The notes beneath the pieces were generated by a model that was not told the origin of the DNA, did not search any database, and saw only the letters and a program-made list of their open reading frames with translations. Of a stretch of DNA of 64,000 nucleotides, positions 26,247 through 34,915 are shown one piece after another (the stretch's first letter is position 1; the number at the start of each line of letters is the position of its first letter). The translations under genes were made by a program, and so were the position numbers. Source of the stretch: DASWTL01 sp966250385 (GTDB lineage Bacteria; Bacteroidota; Bacteroidia; Sphingobacteriales; Sphingobacteriaceae); the NCBI GenBank assembly GCA_966250385.1, contig CBINHC010000002.1, positions 314,102 to 378,101 of the forward strand. Direction: 5' to 3'.

Positions 26247-26417
26247 ATGGATAAGTGGAGATTCTTTCAAGATCATAACCTCGAGTGGAGATGGGAAAGA
26301 AAATCAATTTTCGGCCTTCTGGTCGGTTCTTCAGCCCACGGCTTCAAGCTGTTTTCTGACTGCAGAGAGAACGCACTGTTCCATGGATTTTTTGACCGCT
26401 CCTCCCTCGTTGCCTAG
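26247..26417 (+). CDS. Possible small DUF1508-like protein, 56 residues
   Basis: An open frame starting MDKWRFFQDHNLEWRWERKS and ending FFDRSSLVA. The pattern WRFFQD...EWRWER...GLLVGSSAHGFK...DC..NA..HGF closely recalls small proteins of about 60-100 residues, common in proteobacteria, that carry a DUF1508/YegP-like fold (W-rF-D-gE-WRW, G-vvg-Ss-Gy, dC--nAr-nGy). No function is established. No clear promoter or ribosome site was seen, and the gene stands alone between a tRNA terminator and a glycosyltransferase, so it might be a relic. The aromatic and cysteine pattern makes chance unlikely. Confidence 0.55.
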   Translation: MDKWRFFQDHNLEWRWERKSIFGLLVGSSAHGFKLFSDCRENALFHGFFDRSSLVA

Positions 26418-26677
26418 CCCCCTCCCCCGCACTTCCCGTATCACTTGCCTTACCCGACAATTCGTTTCGTCTGATAAAACTGAATCAGGGGAACGTTGTT
26501 ACTCATTAGACTATGTTTTGAAGCTTTGGTGATTCATCTGCTGCGTATTAATTCTACCCATTCCTGATCATACATCGGTAAATAGAAGGGCAGATATCCT
26601 TCCCCTGCAAAACAAAAAATAGGCTATATGAATTTTAGTGTGACGGATTTTCCGAGGCATTTAACCTAACATCTATT
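26418..26677. other. Spacer with no recognised feature
   Basis: No open frame, RNA fold or strong promoter was recognised here. It presumably holds the promoter of the glycosyltransferase gene at 26678. Confidence 0.5.
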
Positions 26678-27964
26678 ATGAAGAAAAAGATAGCGTTCAT
26701 CAGCGAGCATGCTTCCCCTTTAGCCTGTTTAGGTGGAGTTGACACTGGAGGCCAGAATGTTTACGTTGCCGAATTAGCGAAGCATCTAGCAAAACAGCAT
26801 TATTCGATTGATATTTTTACCCGCTGGGACGATCCTGATCAGCCCAAAGTCGTATACTGGCAGCCTGATATCCGGGTGATTCATATTAAAGCCGGGCCCG
26901 TCAGCGTTTTCCCCAAGGAAGAGCTGCTGCCGCATATCCCTGAGTTCAGGGAAAATGTGCTCTCCTTCATCAGACAGCAGAATGTCAGTTACTCCCTGAT
27001 CCACGCTAATTTCTTTATGTCGGCATTAGTGGCTTCAGACCTGAAGCTGCTTTTGAACATCCCGTTCGTCGTGACATTCCATGCATTGGGCCACATCCGG
27101 AAGCAATTCCAGGGAAAACAGGATAAGTTTCCGGAAGAGCGCCTGCAGATCGAAGAACTCATTGTGAGGCAGGCCGACCTTGTGATCGCTGAATGCCCTC
27201 AGGACCGAGAGGACCTGATCAACTACTATAATGCGAACCCCAACCGGATCGCCACGATTCCCTGCGGATTCAGTTCAAAGGAATTCTACCCGATGAAAAA
27301 AGCGTTCGCCCGTAGGAAAGTGGGATTGGACCCGGATGAAAAGATCCTCCTTCAGCTGGGCAGAATGGTACCGAGAAAAGGCGTAGACAACGTAATCCGG
27401 TCCTTGAGTAAGTTGAAAAACACAGGAACCGTTGCCCGCCTGGTGATCGTGGGCGGTGAATCGGATGACCCCCAAATGAACACTCCGGAACTTGACCGGT
27501 TGAAAAAAATTGCGGCTGAGGAAGGGGTTTCCGACCAGATCATTTTTACAGGGAGAAAGAACCGGGATGTACTGAAGTATTACTACAACGCTGCCGACCT
27601 GTTCATTACTACTCCATGGTATGAGCCCTTCGGCATTACGCCTCTGGAATCCATGGCGTGCGGCACACCCGTGATAGGCTCGAACGTTGGGGGTATCAAA
27701 TATACCGTCGTAGACGGCGAGACCGGATGCCTGGTTCCGCCGAATAATCCATACGCACTTGCCCACAAAGTCCACGAACTCCTGAACAACGACGCATTAC
27801 TCCATACAATGAAAGAGAATTGCATCATGCGGGTAAATTCCCAGTTTACATGGAATCAGGTGGCATCCCAGGTCGGAATCGTATATGAGCGGATTTTCCT
27901 TACCCGGAAGCAGAGCCCGGTGGTCAGCACCTTGCCAACCAAAAGTAAGAGTGAAGCAGCATAA
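26678..27964 (+). CDS. Glycosyltransferase family 4 (sucrose-phosphate-synthase / MshA-like)
   Basis: A 428-residue GT-B retaining glycosyltransferase acting on a nucleotide sugar in the cytoplasm. The N-terminal loop GGVDTGGQNVYVAELAKHL (near 19-37) is typical of the SPS/MshA branch; the C-terminal domain has LLQLGRMVPRKGVD and the E-x7-E signature in WYEPFGITPLESMACGTPV. It heads a three-gene plus-strand block with a GmhB-like phosphatase and a GT9 gene. Acceptor unknown. Confidence 0.85.
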   Translation: MKKKIAFISEHASPLACLGGVDTGGQNVYVAELAKHLAKQHYSIDIFTRWDDPDQPKVVYWQPDIRVIHIKAGPVSVFPKEELLPHIPEFRENVLSFIRQQNVSYSLIHANFFMSALVASDLKLLLNIPFVVTFHALGHIRKQFQGKQDKFPEERLQIEELIVRQADLVIAECPQDREDLINYYNANPNRIATIPCGFSSKEFYPMKKAFARRKVGLDPDEKILLQLGRMVPRKGVDNVIRSLSKLKNTGTVARLVIVGGESDDPQMNTPELDRLKKIAAEEGVSDQIIFTGRKNRDVLKYYYNAADLFITTPWYEPFGITPLESMACGTPVIGSNVGGIKYTVVDGETGCLVPPNNPYALAHKVHELLNNDALLHTMKENCIMRVNSQFTWNQVASQVGIVYERIFLTRKQSPVVSTLPTKSKSEAA

Positions 27965-27972
27965 CGCATTTC

Positions 27973-28542
27973 ATGAACAAAGCTGTTTTTTTAGACAAGG
28001 ACGGAACGTTAATCAAAGATATCCCCTACAACGCAGATCCTGACAAGATCATTCTGGAAGATACTGTCGCTGAGGCGCTGGGACGCCTGCAGGCTGCCGG
28101 ATTTCTGCTGATCGTCATATCAAACCAGGCGGGCATCGCCCATGGCTTTTTCGGCGAAATGGCATTGCAAGGCGTCGAAACCCGGCTCAGGTCCCTGCTT
28201 GCTGAGACGAACGTGTCACTCGACGGGTTTTATTTTTGCCCTCATCACCCGGACGGGAAGTTACCGGAATACTCCACTGCGTGCAGTTGCAGGAAACCTT
28301 CGCCCGGAATGCTGCTCCAGGCAGCATCCGATCATCACATCGACCTTGGCCGGTCCTGGATGGTCGGCGATATCCTCCACGATGTGGAAGCCGGCAGCCG
28401 TGCAGGATGCCGGACGATCCTGATAAACAACGGCAATGAAACCGAGTGGATCTCCGGGGAACACCGCGTTCCGCATTCCATGGTGTCCGACCTCCGGCAG
28501 GCAGCCGAAATCATCCTGAACACCGAAACCGTCCCCGCCTGA
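27973..28542 (+). CDS. gmhB: D-glycero-manno-heptose 1,7-bisphosphate 7-phosphatase-like HAD enzyme
   Basis: A 189-residue HAD phosphatase of the HisB-N/GmhB group. Nucleophile and acid are D8 and D10 in FLDKDGTL; SNQAGIA is motif II; the zinc loop CPHHPDG...CSCRKPSPG is complete; DILHDVEAG holds motif III/IV acids. GmhB acts in ADP-heptose synthesis, which fits the heptosyltransferase-like GT9 gene two bases downstream. No other heptose-pathway gene is in the window, so the exact sugar remains inferred. Confidence 0.8.
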   Translation: MNKAVFLDKDGTLIKDIPYNADPDKIILEDTVAEALGRLQAAGFLLIVISNQAGIAHGFFGEMALQGVETRLRSLLAETNVSLDGFYFCPHHPDGKLPEYSTACSCRKPSPGMLLQAASDHHIDLGRSWMVGDILHDVEAGSRAGCRTILINNGNETEWISGEHRVPHSMVSDLRQAAEIILNTETVPA

Positions 28543-28543
28543 T

Positions 28544-29674
28544 ATGAGCTGGAAAAACTGCAAGAAAATTCTGGCTATCCGCGCAGACAATCTGGGAGAC
28601 CTGCTGATGTCCACGCCGGGGATCCGTGCGCTGAAAGATACTTTTGGTGCCGAGATCACCGTCCTGACCTCATCAATGGCGGCCGGGGCCGCAAAACTGA
28701 TACCCGAGATCTCGTCTGTCATCACCTACGACCTGCCCTGGGTAAAAACGGACCAGGCATTCAGGGCGGAGGGCTTTTTAGATATTGTCCAAAGGCTCGA
28801 AAAGGAAAACTTCGATGCTGCCGTCGTTTTCACCGTGTACAGTCAGAATCCCCTGCCCGCAGCGATGCTGGCCTATCTTGCCAGGATTCCCAGACGCCTG
28901 GCCTATTGCAGGGAGAACCCCTATGACCTGCTAACCGACTGGGTGCCGGACAAAGAACCTTACTCTGCGATCAAACACCAGGTAAAAAGGGATCTTGACC
29001 TCGTAGCATCTGTCGGCGCGACAACCGTTGATGACCGGCTGTCCCTTTCGACCCAGGACGACCTGAAGCCGGAGGTTTTCGAAAGGCTGAGAATGTTCGG
29101 TGTCATGCCTGACGAACCATGGCTGATCCTGCATCCCGGAGTCAGTGAAGACAAGCGAATGTATCCCGAAGACCTTTGGATAGAAACCGGCCGGAAACTG
29201 GTAGACCAGCTGGGTTTTCAGCTGCTGCTGACAGGCACAGCTAACGAAAAGGGGCTGACCGACCGCATCCGGGCCGGGATTGGCGCCGGTTCATTTTCAG
29301 TTGCAGGAGCCTTCAGTCTGCCCGCGTTTATTCTTCTGAACCGCCTGGCCCCCCTTGTTATTGCGGTCAACACCGGAACGATCCATATTGCTGCGGCAAC
29401 GGGCACCCCGGTTATCGTCCTCTACGCTCTGACCAATCCGCAGCATGCCCCCTGGAAGGTAACGGGAAAGGTACTGCCATTTGATGTTCCTGAGCAACTC
29501 CGGAGCCGCAATGAGGTGATCCGCCATGTGCATGAAAACCTGTTCGTGGAAAACGTACCCATGGCACATCCGGATGAGATTGTATCCGCCGCAAAAAGCA
29601 TCCTCAGAGATGGGACCTCTGAATCCATCCCGGAACTAATCTCGCTGCGTAGCGACCACCAGAACCTCTTCTAA
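28544..29674 (+). CDS. Glycosyltransferase family 9 (heptosyltransferase-like)
   Basis: A 376-residue GT9 enzyme: N-terminal ILAIRADNLGDLLMSTPGIR is the hallmark acceptor-binding start, LHPGVSEDKRMYPED the nucleotide-binding turn, and AVNTGTIHIAAATGTPVI the C-terminal signature. ADP-heptose:LPS transferases are the best-known members. It follows gmhB directly. Its last 39 bases overlap the end of the convergent GT9 gene on the minus strand. Confidence 0.88.
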   Translation: MSWKNCKKILAIRADNLGDLLMSTPGIRALKDTFGAEITVLTSSMAAGAAKLIPEISSVITYDLPWVKTDQAFRAEGFLDIVQRLEKENFDAAVVFTVYSQNPLPAAMLAYLARIPRRLAYCRENPYDLLTDWVPDKEPYSAIKHQVKRDLDLVASVGATTVDDRLSLSTQDDLKPEVFERLRMFGVMPDEPWLILHPGVSEDKRMYPEDLWIETGRKLVDQLGFQLLLTGTANEKGLTDRIRAGIGAGSFSVAGAFSLPAFILLNRLAPLVIAVNTGTIHIAAATGTPVIVLYALTNPQHAPWKVTGKVLPFDVPEQLRSRNEVIRHVHENLFVENVPMAHPDEIVSAAKSILRDGTSESIPELISLRSDHQNLF

Positions 29675-30637
29675 CTCGTTAAGAACGACCTCAACATCTG
29701 CCCCGCGTGTACCGTCGATCGTCCGGTGAATCTCCTTATTAATAGGCCCCCATCGTTCCGGCTCGCCGTCCAGGCTGATCACTACACTCGGAATCTTAAG
29801 CGCGGCGGCTATGTGTGATACGCCGGTGCAGTTTGAGATCAGGGCAAACGCATTGCGGATCAGCGCGGCAACCGCTCCCAAGCTGGTCCGGCCGGCAGCG
29901 TTGATTGCCGGATGTTCCATATATTTCATAACCTCTTCGACAAGGGGCATCTCCTCCTGGGTGCCGGTGATCACTACGGAGAGTCCCTGCTGATAACAAA
30001 AATCTGCAAGCTTTGCAAAATTGGCGGGCGGCCATTGGCGGTATGCCCCCCGGGAGCCCGGATGAACGCAGACATAGTGCTCAGGCGTAATAGGGAGACC
30101 GGCAGCCTCCAGCTCTGCGAAATCCGAATCGAATAACGGGAACTCCAGATCATTCCCCCTGGACGGTATGCCGATCGAAGACATCAGGGACAGGTGCCGT
30201 TCGATCTCATGGATCTTTTCAGGATATGAAATAAAATATGGGCTGTCGGGACAGTAATGACCGGCGGTGCAGAATCCGGCTGTAAGTTTCGCTCCGAACA
30301 GTTCTATAAGCGGATTCACGACGGATCCGTTTCCCTGCATCTGGATCGCCAGGTCAAACGACCGCCTCTGAACCTGGGTCAGAAAGGACAGTACGTCACC
30401 GGCACTGAACTGCTGTTCGGGCAACCCCGGATATCCCGGAAAGTGGATGAAATCGTCAAAATAATAGGGGAACCTGCTCAGCAATCCTTTAGCCCACGGC
30501 AAACCTGCCAGGGTTATCCGGGCATCCGGAAAAGCATAGCGCAATGCCCGGATCGCCGGGATACTGCACAACATATCTCCAAGCTGAAGCGCTCTGAAAA
30601 CGATAATATTCTTGATTTCGGTATCGGTAAGATTCAT
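29636..30637 (-). CDS. Second glycosyltransferase family 9 enzyme
   Basis: From MNLTDTEIKNIIVFRALQLGDMLC it has 333 residues. GT9 features are the LGDMLCSIPAIRALR start, CVHPGSRGAYRQWPP, and SNCTGVSHIAAALKIPSVVIS near the end. The open frame extends 26 codons upstream to 30715, but that extension is Cys-rich and does not look like GT9, so 30637 is preferred. It converges with the other GT9 gene. The two differ enough to be separate activities rather than a recent duplication. Confidence 0.87.
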   Translation of the reverse strand: MNLTDTEIKNIIVFRALQLGDMLCSIPAIRALRYAFPDARITLAGLPWAKGLLSRFPYYFDDFIHFPGYPGLPEQQFSAGDVLSFLTQVQRRSFDLAIQMQGNGSVVNPLIELFGAKLTAGFCTAGHYCPDSPYFISYPEKIHEIERHLSLMSSIGIPSRGNDLEFPLFDSDFAELEAAGLPITPEHYVCVHPGSRGAYRQWPPANFAKLADFCYQQGLSVVITGTQEEMPLVEEVMKYMEHPAINAAGRTSLGAVAALIRNAFALISNCTGVSHIAAALKIPSVVISLDGEPERWGPINKEIHRTIDGTRGADVEVVLNELEEVLVVATQRD

Positions 30638-30733
30638 GAAGGTCTGTATTACTCGATTCCAACAACTAACCGGAAGCGGTTGTTTCGCGCAAGACCGGCA
30701 AACGTTATCCGGCAATTGCGGTTATTTTAGAAA

Positions 30734-30955
30734 ATGTCATTCATGAAGAATCAGAGCAAGAAAGCGGAGAAACTGGCACCCCAGGACTCAGAACGAAAAG
30801 AAATACATCACCCCGAAAATGATAACGAGGCCGTGATCCATCCTGAAGACCTCCGGTATCATAAGGAAAATGCCGATTTTAAGGATATTGCCCGGCGAAA
30901 AGAAGAACAGGAGCAGCCGGTCCTGCCGGTAAAGGATCCGCCAAAGGAGAGCTGA
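30734..30955 (+). CDS. Small highly charged hypothetical protein
   Basis: 73 residues, very hydrophilic and probably disordered: Glu, Lys and Asp dominate, with Pro at the C-terminus (QPVLPVKDPPKES). A start at 30743 (MKNQSKK) is equally possible. It is divergent from the GT9 gene and its stop adjoins that of the convergent topoisomerase gene. No family recognised; the composition and intact frame suggest a real but uncharacterised gene. Confidence 0.5.
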   Translation: MSFMKNQSKKAEKLAPQDSERKEIHHPENDNEAVIHPEDLRYHKENADFKDIARRKEEQEQPVLPVKDPPKES

Positions 30956-32035
30956 TCAATCCGGTGCCGGGTTTTTTTTCCGGAGTTTTCTGTTCTTCTG
31001 ATGCCGGAGAAAGCTTAGAAGAACCTTTTCATCATGATTCAGGCCCTTATCCGGAGCAAGCCCGGCCAAATTGCTGATCTTTTTCAGGTACGGCTGCAGC
31101 TCCCCGGATTCAAAAGCTTCGAGAAGCGCCGGAAACACATAGGATTTCTTACAAATCGCCCGCGTGTTGCCCAGCTTACCTGATACAGTATCCAGTACCT
31201 CGTTGATGATCTTCTTCCTTCTGACCAGGTTTTCCGGGTATTCATAGGTTGCAAAGCACCTGAATGTCTCCATCGTGCCCGCCCACGTACGGAAGTCTTT
31301 CGCCGTAAAATCGCACCCGGTAATTTCTTTGATATACCTGTTGATCTTTCCCGAATCGATCGATTTCCGATCACCGTCGCTGGTGTAATACTGGAAGAGT
31401 TCCTGGCCCGGAATGTCGCGGCACTTCTTCACAAGCTTTGCCAGGCTGCGGTCATTGAGTTCGATATCGTGCATAACGCCCTTTTTGCCCTGGAAGCATA
31501 ACCTTAGCGTATTTCCGTTCAGCTTTACGTGACGGTCTCTCAGCGTGGTCAGGCCGAAAGACCCGTACAATTGTTTATAATTTTCATTGCCGATCCGGAT
31601 GTTAGTCTTTTGCATCATGTTCACCGAAATAGCCAGCACTTTCCGCTCATCCATCAGGCGTCTCCTCAGATCCTTACTGATATTCTTTCTGAACTGTGGC
31701 AACCGCCTCCCGAACTCCAGCAGATTGAAGTATTTGTTTTCGTTTCGGCTGCGGCTCCATTCATGGTGATACCGGTACTGTTTACGCCCCGCCTGGTCAA
31801 TACCGGTCGTCTGAAGATGAGCATTGGCTTTTGACGCAATCCATACGTTCTCCCACGCCGGCGGGATGGCGAGCTTCCGGATCCGTTCCAGGGTCTTGGG
31901 ATGCGTGACCGGGTTCCCGCGGGAATCCGTATAGACAAATCCTTCCCCTGTCCTGACTCTGGCGATCCCCGGCTGGGAATCGCTGGTGTAAACCAATCCG
32001 GTCTCGGCAAGCAATTCTTCTGTTTCAAGTACCAT
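30956..32035 (-). CDS. DNA topoisomerase IB (poxvirus-like)
   Basis: A 359-residue type IB topoisomerase that relaxes supercoils through a 3'-phosphotyrosyl intermediate. The nucleophile is Y299 in ICKKSYVFP; the catalytic core has RIGNENY, GKKGVMHDIEL and KDFRTWAGT, which carry the conserved Arg and Lys residues. The N-terminal domain contains GFVYTDSRGNPV and IPPAWENVWIA, typical of bacterial members. Single gene, not obviously linked to its neighbours. Confidence 0.92.
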   Translation of the reverse strand: MVLETEELLAETGLVYTSDSQPGIARVRTGEGFVYTDSRGNPVTHPKTLERIRKLAIPPAWENVWIASKANAHLQTTGIDQAGRKQYRYHHEWSRSRNENKYFNLLEFGRRLPQFRKNISKDLRRRLMDERKVLAISVNMMQKTNIRIGNENYKQLYGSFGLTTLRDRHVKLNGNTLRLCFQGKKGVMHDIELNDRSLAKLVKKCRDIPGQELFQYYTSDGDRKSIDSGKINRYIKEITGCDFTAKDFRTWAGTMETFRCFATYEYPENLVRRKKIINEVLDTVSGKLGNTRAICKKSYVFPALLEAFESGELQPYLKKISNLAGLAPDKGLNHDEKVLLSFLRHQKNRKLRKKNPAPD

Positions 32036-32119
32036 AGATATGTGTTAATGAAATAACCTGTACCGGGTAATGTTGTTCTTCAGCAGAACGTAAAGAAGCA
32101 GGAGCATGGCAGGGATGGC

Positions 32120-33193
32120 CTAGAGGGAGCTGCTCACCCGGTAGCGCCATCCTTCCCTGAGCCGGATCAGGATGGTAAGCACCGTGTTGAACATCAGATA
32201 AATCGAGAATATCCCGGCAATAAGGATCGGATTCCCGGCGCCCCTCAGCAGGTATGTGCCCGCCAGGATTCCGATATTGATGCTGATGAGCAGGACGGTC
32301 GCCTGCACATGGCTTAACCCAAGGCGGAGCAGCCGGTGATGGATATGGTTCCGGTCCCCGATGAAGGGGGACCCGTTATTCATCAGGCGCAACAGGAAGA
32401 CCCGCAGGGCATCGAATACCGGAAGAATCAGAAGCGCAGCGGCCAGAGCAGGAGCGGATCCGGAAAAAACAGCGTCAGTTTCATCCAACCGGTGGTTCAG
32501 GTCCACGAACCTGAGCACCGACACTGCTGAAATAAACCCGATCAGCAATGATCCCGTGTCACCCAGGAAGATCTTTGCAGGTGTAAGATTGTACTTCAGG
32601 AATGCCAGCGATGCCCCTACCATCGCGAAGGAAAGGCATGCCAGTTCCCTTTCGGCCATAGCCAGGAACATGAATCCAAGGACCAGGTTGATCAGAAGCC
32701 CGACGGACCCGGCGAGGCCGTCGATCCCATCGATCAGATTAAAGGAGTTGATCAGGAATATAATCATCACAACCGAGCATATGACACTCAGAGAGAAAGG
32801 CAGTTCATAAATATTGAAGAGTCCATACAGGCTATTTATACGTACATCCGATAACATAACCATGATACCAGCAATGATGAACTGTATCATAAATTTCGTC
32901 TTGGGGTTGACACCGCAAAGATCGTCCTTAAGGCCTACGGCAAAGAGAATGATCGCTGAGGTCAGCAGATAGCTGTCCATCGTGAACTCCCCCACTTTAG
33001 AGAAGACCAGCGTGGTAATGGTGACGCTGCAGAAGATAGCAACCCCGCCCAGGCGGGATATTCCATGCTTATGTTCCTTGCGGTACGTTTCGAGATCGTC
33101 AAATAACAACCGCTGATTTGCGACATAAATAATACTTGGAATGACCAGCATTACAAGCAGCATGGCAAACAAGGTAACCGATAAATAAAACAA
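32120..33193 (-). CDS. WecA-like undecaprenyl-phosphate sugar-1-phosphate transferase
   Basis: Polytopic membrane enzyme (357 residues, about ten segments) of the MraY/WecA family. It should load the first sugar phosphate onto undecaprenyl phosphate for surface polysaccharide. Signatures: KDDLCGVNPKTKF, NLIDGIDGLAGSVG, FLGDTGSLLIGF and GDRNHIHHRLLRLG. The start codon appears to be TTG at 33193; an internal Met at residue 11 is possible. It lies on the opposite strand to the export genes beginning at 34127 but is the only initiating-transferase candidate in the window. Confidence 0.88.
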   Translation of the reverse strand: MFYLSVTLFAMLLVMLVIPSIIYVANQRLLFDDLETYRKEHKHGISRLGGVAIFCSVTITTLVFSKVGEFTMDSYLLTSAIILFAVGLKDDLCGVNPKTKFMIQFIIAGIMVMLSDVRINSLYGLFNIYELPFSLSVICSVVMIIFLINSFNLIDGIDGLAGSVGLLINLVLGFMFLAMAERELACLSFAMVGASLAFLKYNLTPAKIFLGDTGSLLIGFISAVSVLRFVDLNHRLDETDAVFSGSAPALAAALLILPVFDALRVFLLRLMNNGSPFIGDRNHIHHRLLRLGLSHVQATVLLISINIGILAGTYLLRGAGNPILIAGIFSIYLMFNTVLTILIRLREGWRYRVSSSL

Positions 33194-33264
33194 TGTATAA
33201 GATTTAAATTAGAACCCTTTTCTACAATAAACTTTATGAAAAATTTTATAATTTCAAAATATAT

Positions 33265-34023
33265 TTAACTAAAAGTTAAATATCGGTATTGTTTGAGCTT
33301 CCGCAGCAGTTTCATCAGTATCACCAGGAGGGGGTATCTGATCTCATTGCGATGCATCGCCCGGTAATCGCTTACCATTGATTTCAGCCTGTTCCGGATC
33401 GAGCTGTTGCTGACCCCGCCGGTACGCATCCGGACGAAGACAGCTGGCAGATAGCTTGCCTTCACCCTGAATTTGTGCATGAAACGCAACATCAGCTCGT
33501 AATCGGCGGCACTTCCATAGGCCAGGTCATAGCCTCCATACCGGTCAAAAAGTTCCTTTCTGGCATAGAAAGTAGGATGTGCCGGCATCCAGCCGGAGGC
33601 GAAAAGTTTGTCATGATAAGGCCGGCCTGTCCACTTCCTCACGATCCGGGCTGAATTTTTCCTGCTGATATAAAACAGGTTCCCGTAGACTATATCGGTT
33701 CCGGTCGCCGTAAAGGTTCCGACGATCTTTTCCAATATGTCGTCCCCTGAGAAGAAGTCATCCGCATTGAGAATGCCGATTATATCACCGGTGGCCATAG
33801 CAATTCCTTTATTCATCGCATCATAAATGCCCAGATCCTTTTCAGACACGAACCTGCATATCCGGCTCCCGTATGAATGTATAAGTTCTACCGTTCCATC
33901 CGCCGACCCGCCGTCCACAATAATATATTCCGTATCAGTATAGGACTGTCGCAGGACCGACTCAATACAGTCAGCGATAAACGCCCTGCCATTATATACG
34001 ACGGTAATAATCGTAACCTTCAT
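33265..34023 (-). CDS. Glycosyltransferase family 2
   Basis: A 252-residue GT-A inverting glycosyltransferase. It starts MKVTIITVVYNGRAFIADCI; the nucleotide site is YIIVDGGSADGT, the metal site LNADD near residue 86, and the acceptor region has AYGSAADYELMLRF. This layout matches the WcaA/PgaC-like short GT2 enzymes of polysaccharide clusters. Divergent from the export gene at 34127, with an AT-rich 100-base gap between them that should contain both promoters. Confidence 0.87.
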   Translation of the reverse strand: MKVTIITVVYNGRAFIADCIESVLRQSYTDTEYIIVDGGSADGTVELIHSYGSRICRFVSEKDLGIYDAMNKGIAMATGDIIGILNADDFFSGDDILEKIVGTFTATGTDIVYGNLFYISRKNSARIVRKWTGRPYHDKLFASGWMPAHPTFYARKELFDRYGGYDLAYGSAADYELMLRFMHKFRVKASYLPAVFVRMRTGGVSNSSIRNRLKSMVSDYRAMHRNEIRYPLLVILMKLLRKLKQYRYLTFS

Positions 34024-34126
34024 AACAAAACCAATAAAAAATTAACTTTAAATTTAATTTACAATAAATTTTGAAATTAATTTTCTTTTAATAATTTAGA
34101 TTCTACAAAAGGGAAAATTTGTTCTG

Positions 34127-34915
34127 ATGAGAAAAGGGGTTAGAGGGACACTGTCCTTCCATTGTATTGTATTGTTCGCTATCCTGCTCACCTCGTGTGC
34201 TAACCGCTACCGGAATGCGCTGTTCAGGTCCAGGATGGACGGCGCTGCCGACACGATGCATTCGGTATTCGTAGTTAACGAGCGTCCCGAAGAGTCATCT
34301 GTTTACCGGATCAAAACAAACGACATCCTGGCCGTCCGGAATCTCCAGGATCTGCGGCTGATCACGCCCCAGGAAAACATGCTCCAGAATCAGCAGCAGT
34401 TCACTTATCGTGTTGATATGGATGGTATGATCACGCTCCCGGTGGTCGGCAGCCTGCCTATTGCAGGAATGAGCCGGAAGGAAGCGTCCGACAAGATTCA
34501 GTCGCTGTATAAACGAACCCTACTGAAAGACCCCATCATCGATATTTCAGTAATTAATCTGAAGGTTACCGTCCTCGGGGAGTTCACCCGGCAGGGCAAT
34601 TTTCTTCTTGAAAAAGAAAACACCTCCCTGATTGATATCATAGGGGAAGCCGGAGGGATCACTTCCAGGGCGAATCCAAAGAGCCTGAAGATCATACGGG
34701 GCGACCGGCAAAACCCGGAGATCATATATGTCAACCTGAAGGATATCAAGAGCCTTTCCAACCCGAAACTGATTCTCCGGAACAATGATATCATCTACAT
34801 GGAGCCGCAGGGCATCTATGGTACCGGTGAGCGGGTGCAGAGCTTCTCAACCGTCCTGCAACCGGTCCTCCTGATACTGAACACCGCATTAATCATTTAC
34901 AACTTCGCCCGCTAA
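34127..34915 (+). CDS. Polysaccharide export outer-membrane lipoprotein (Wza-like)
   Basis: A 262-residue secreted protein. The N-terminus has a hydrophobic segment ending LLTSC, a lipobox, so the mature protein is probably an outer-membrane lipoprotein. Two domains follow: the poly_export domain (YRIKTNDILAVRNLQDLR ... VDMDGMITLPVVGSL) and a SLBB-like domain (VTVLGEFTRQGNFLL). A C-terminal hydrophobic stretch is the last 20 residues. It forms the export pore together with the co-polymerase whose ATG follows its stop directly. Confidence 0.9.
   Translation: MRKGVRGTLSFHCIVLFAILLTSCANRYRNALFRSRMDGAADTMHSVFVVNERPEESSVYRIKTNDILAVRNLQDLRLITPQENMLQNQQQFTYRVDMDGMITLPVVGSLPIAGMSRKEASDKIQSLYKRTLLKDPIIDISVINLKVTVLGEFTRQGNFLLEKENTSLIDIIGEAGGITSRANPKSLKIIRGDRQNPEIIYVNLKDIKSLSNPKLILRNNDIIYMEPQGIYGTGERVQSFSTVLQPVLLILNTALIIYNFAR

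Noticed and set aside
30638..30715. 26-codon N-terminal extension of the minus-strand GT9 gene
   Set aside because: The extension is Cys-rich and unlike GT9, while MNLTDTEIKNIIVF gives the normal start.
33194..33264. AT-rich spacer read as a possible origin or attachment site
   Set aside because: It has no repeats or DnaA-like boxes; AT-rich intergenic sequence is common in this genome.
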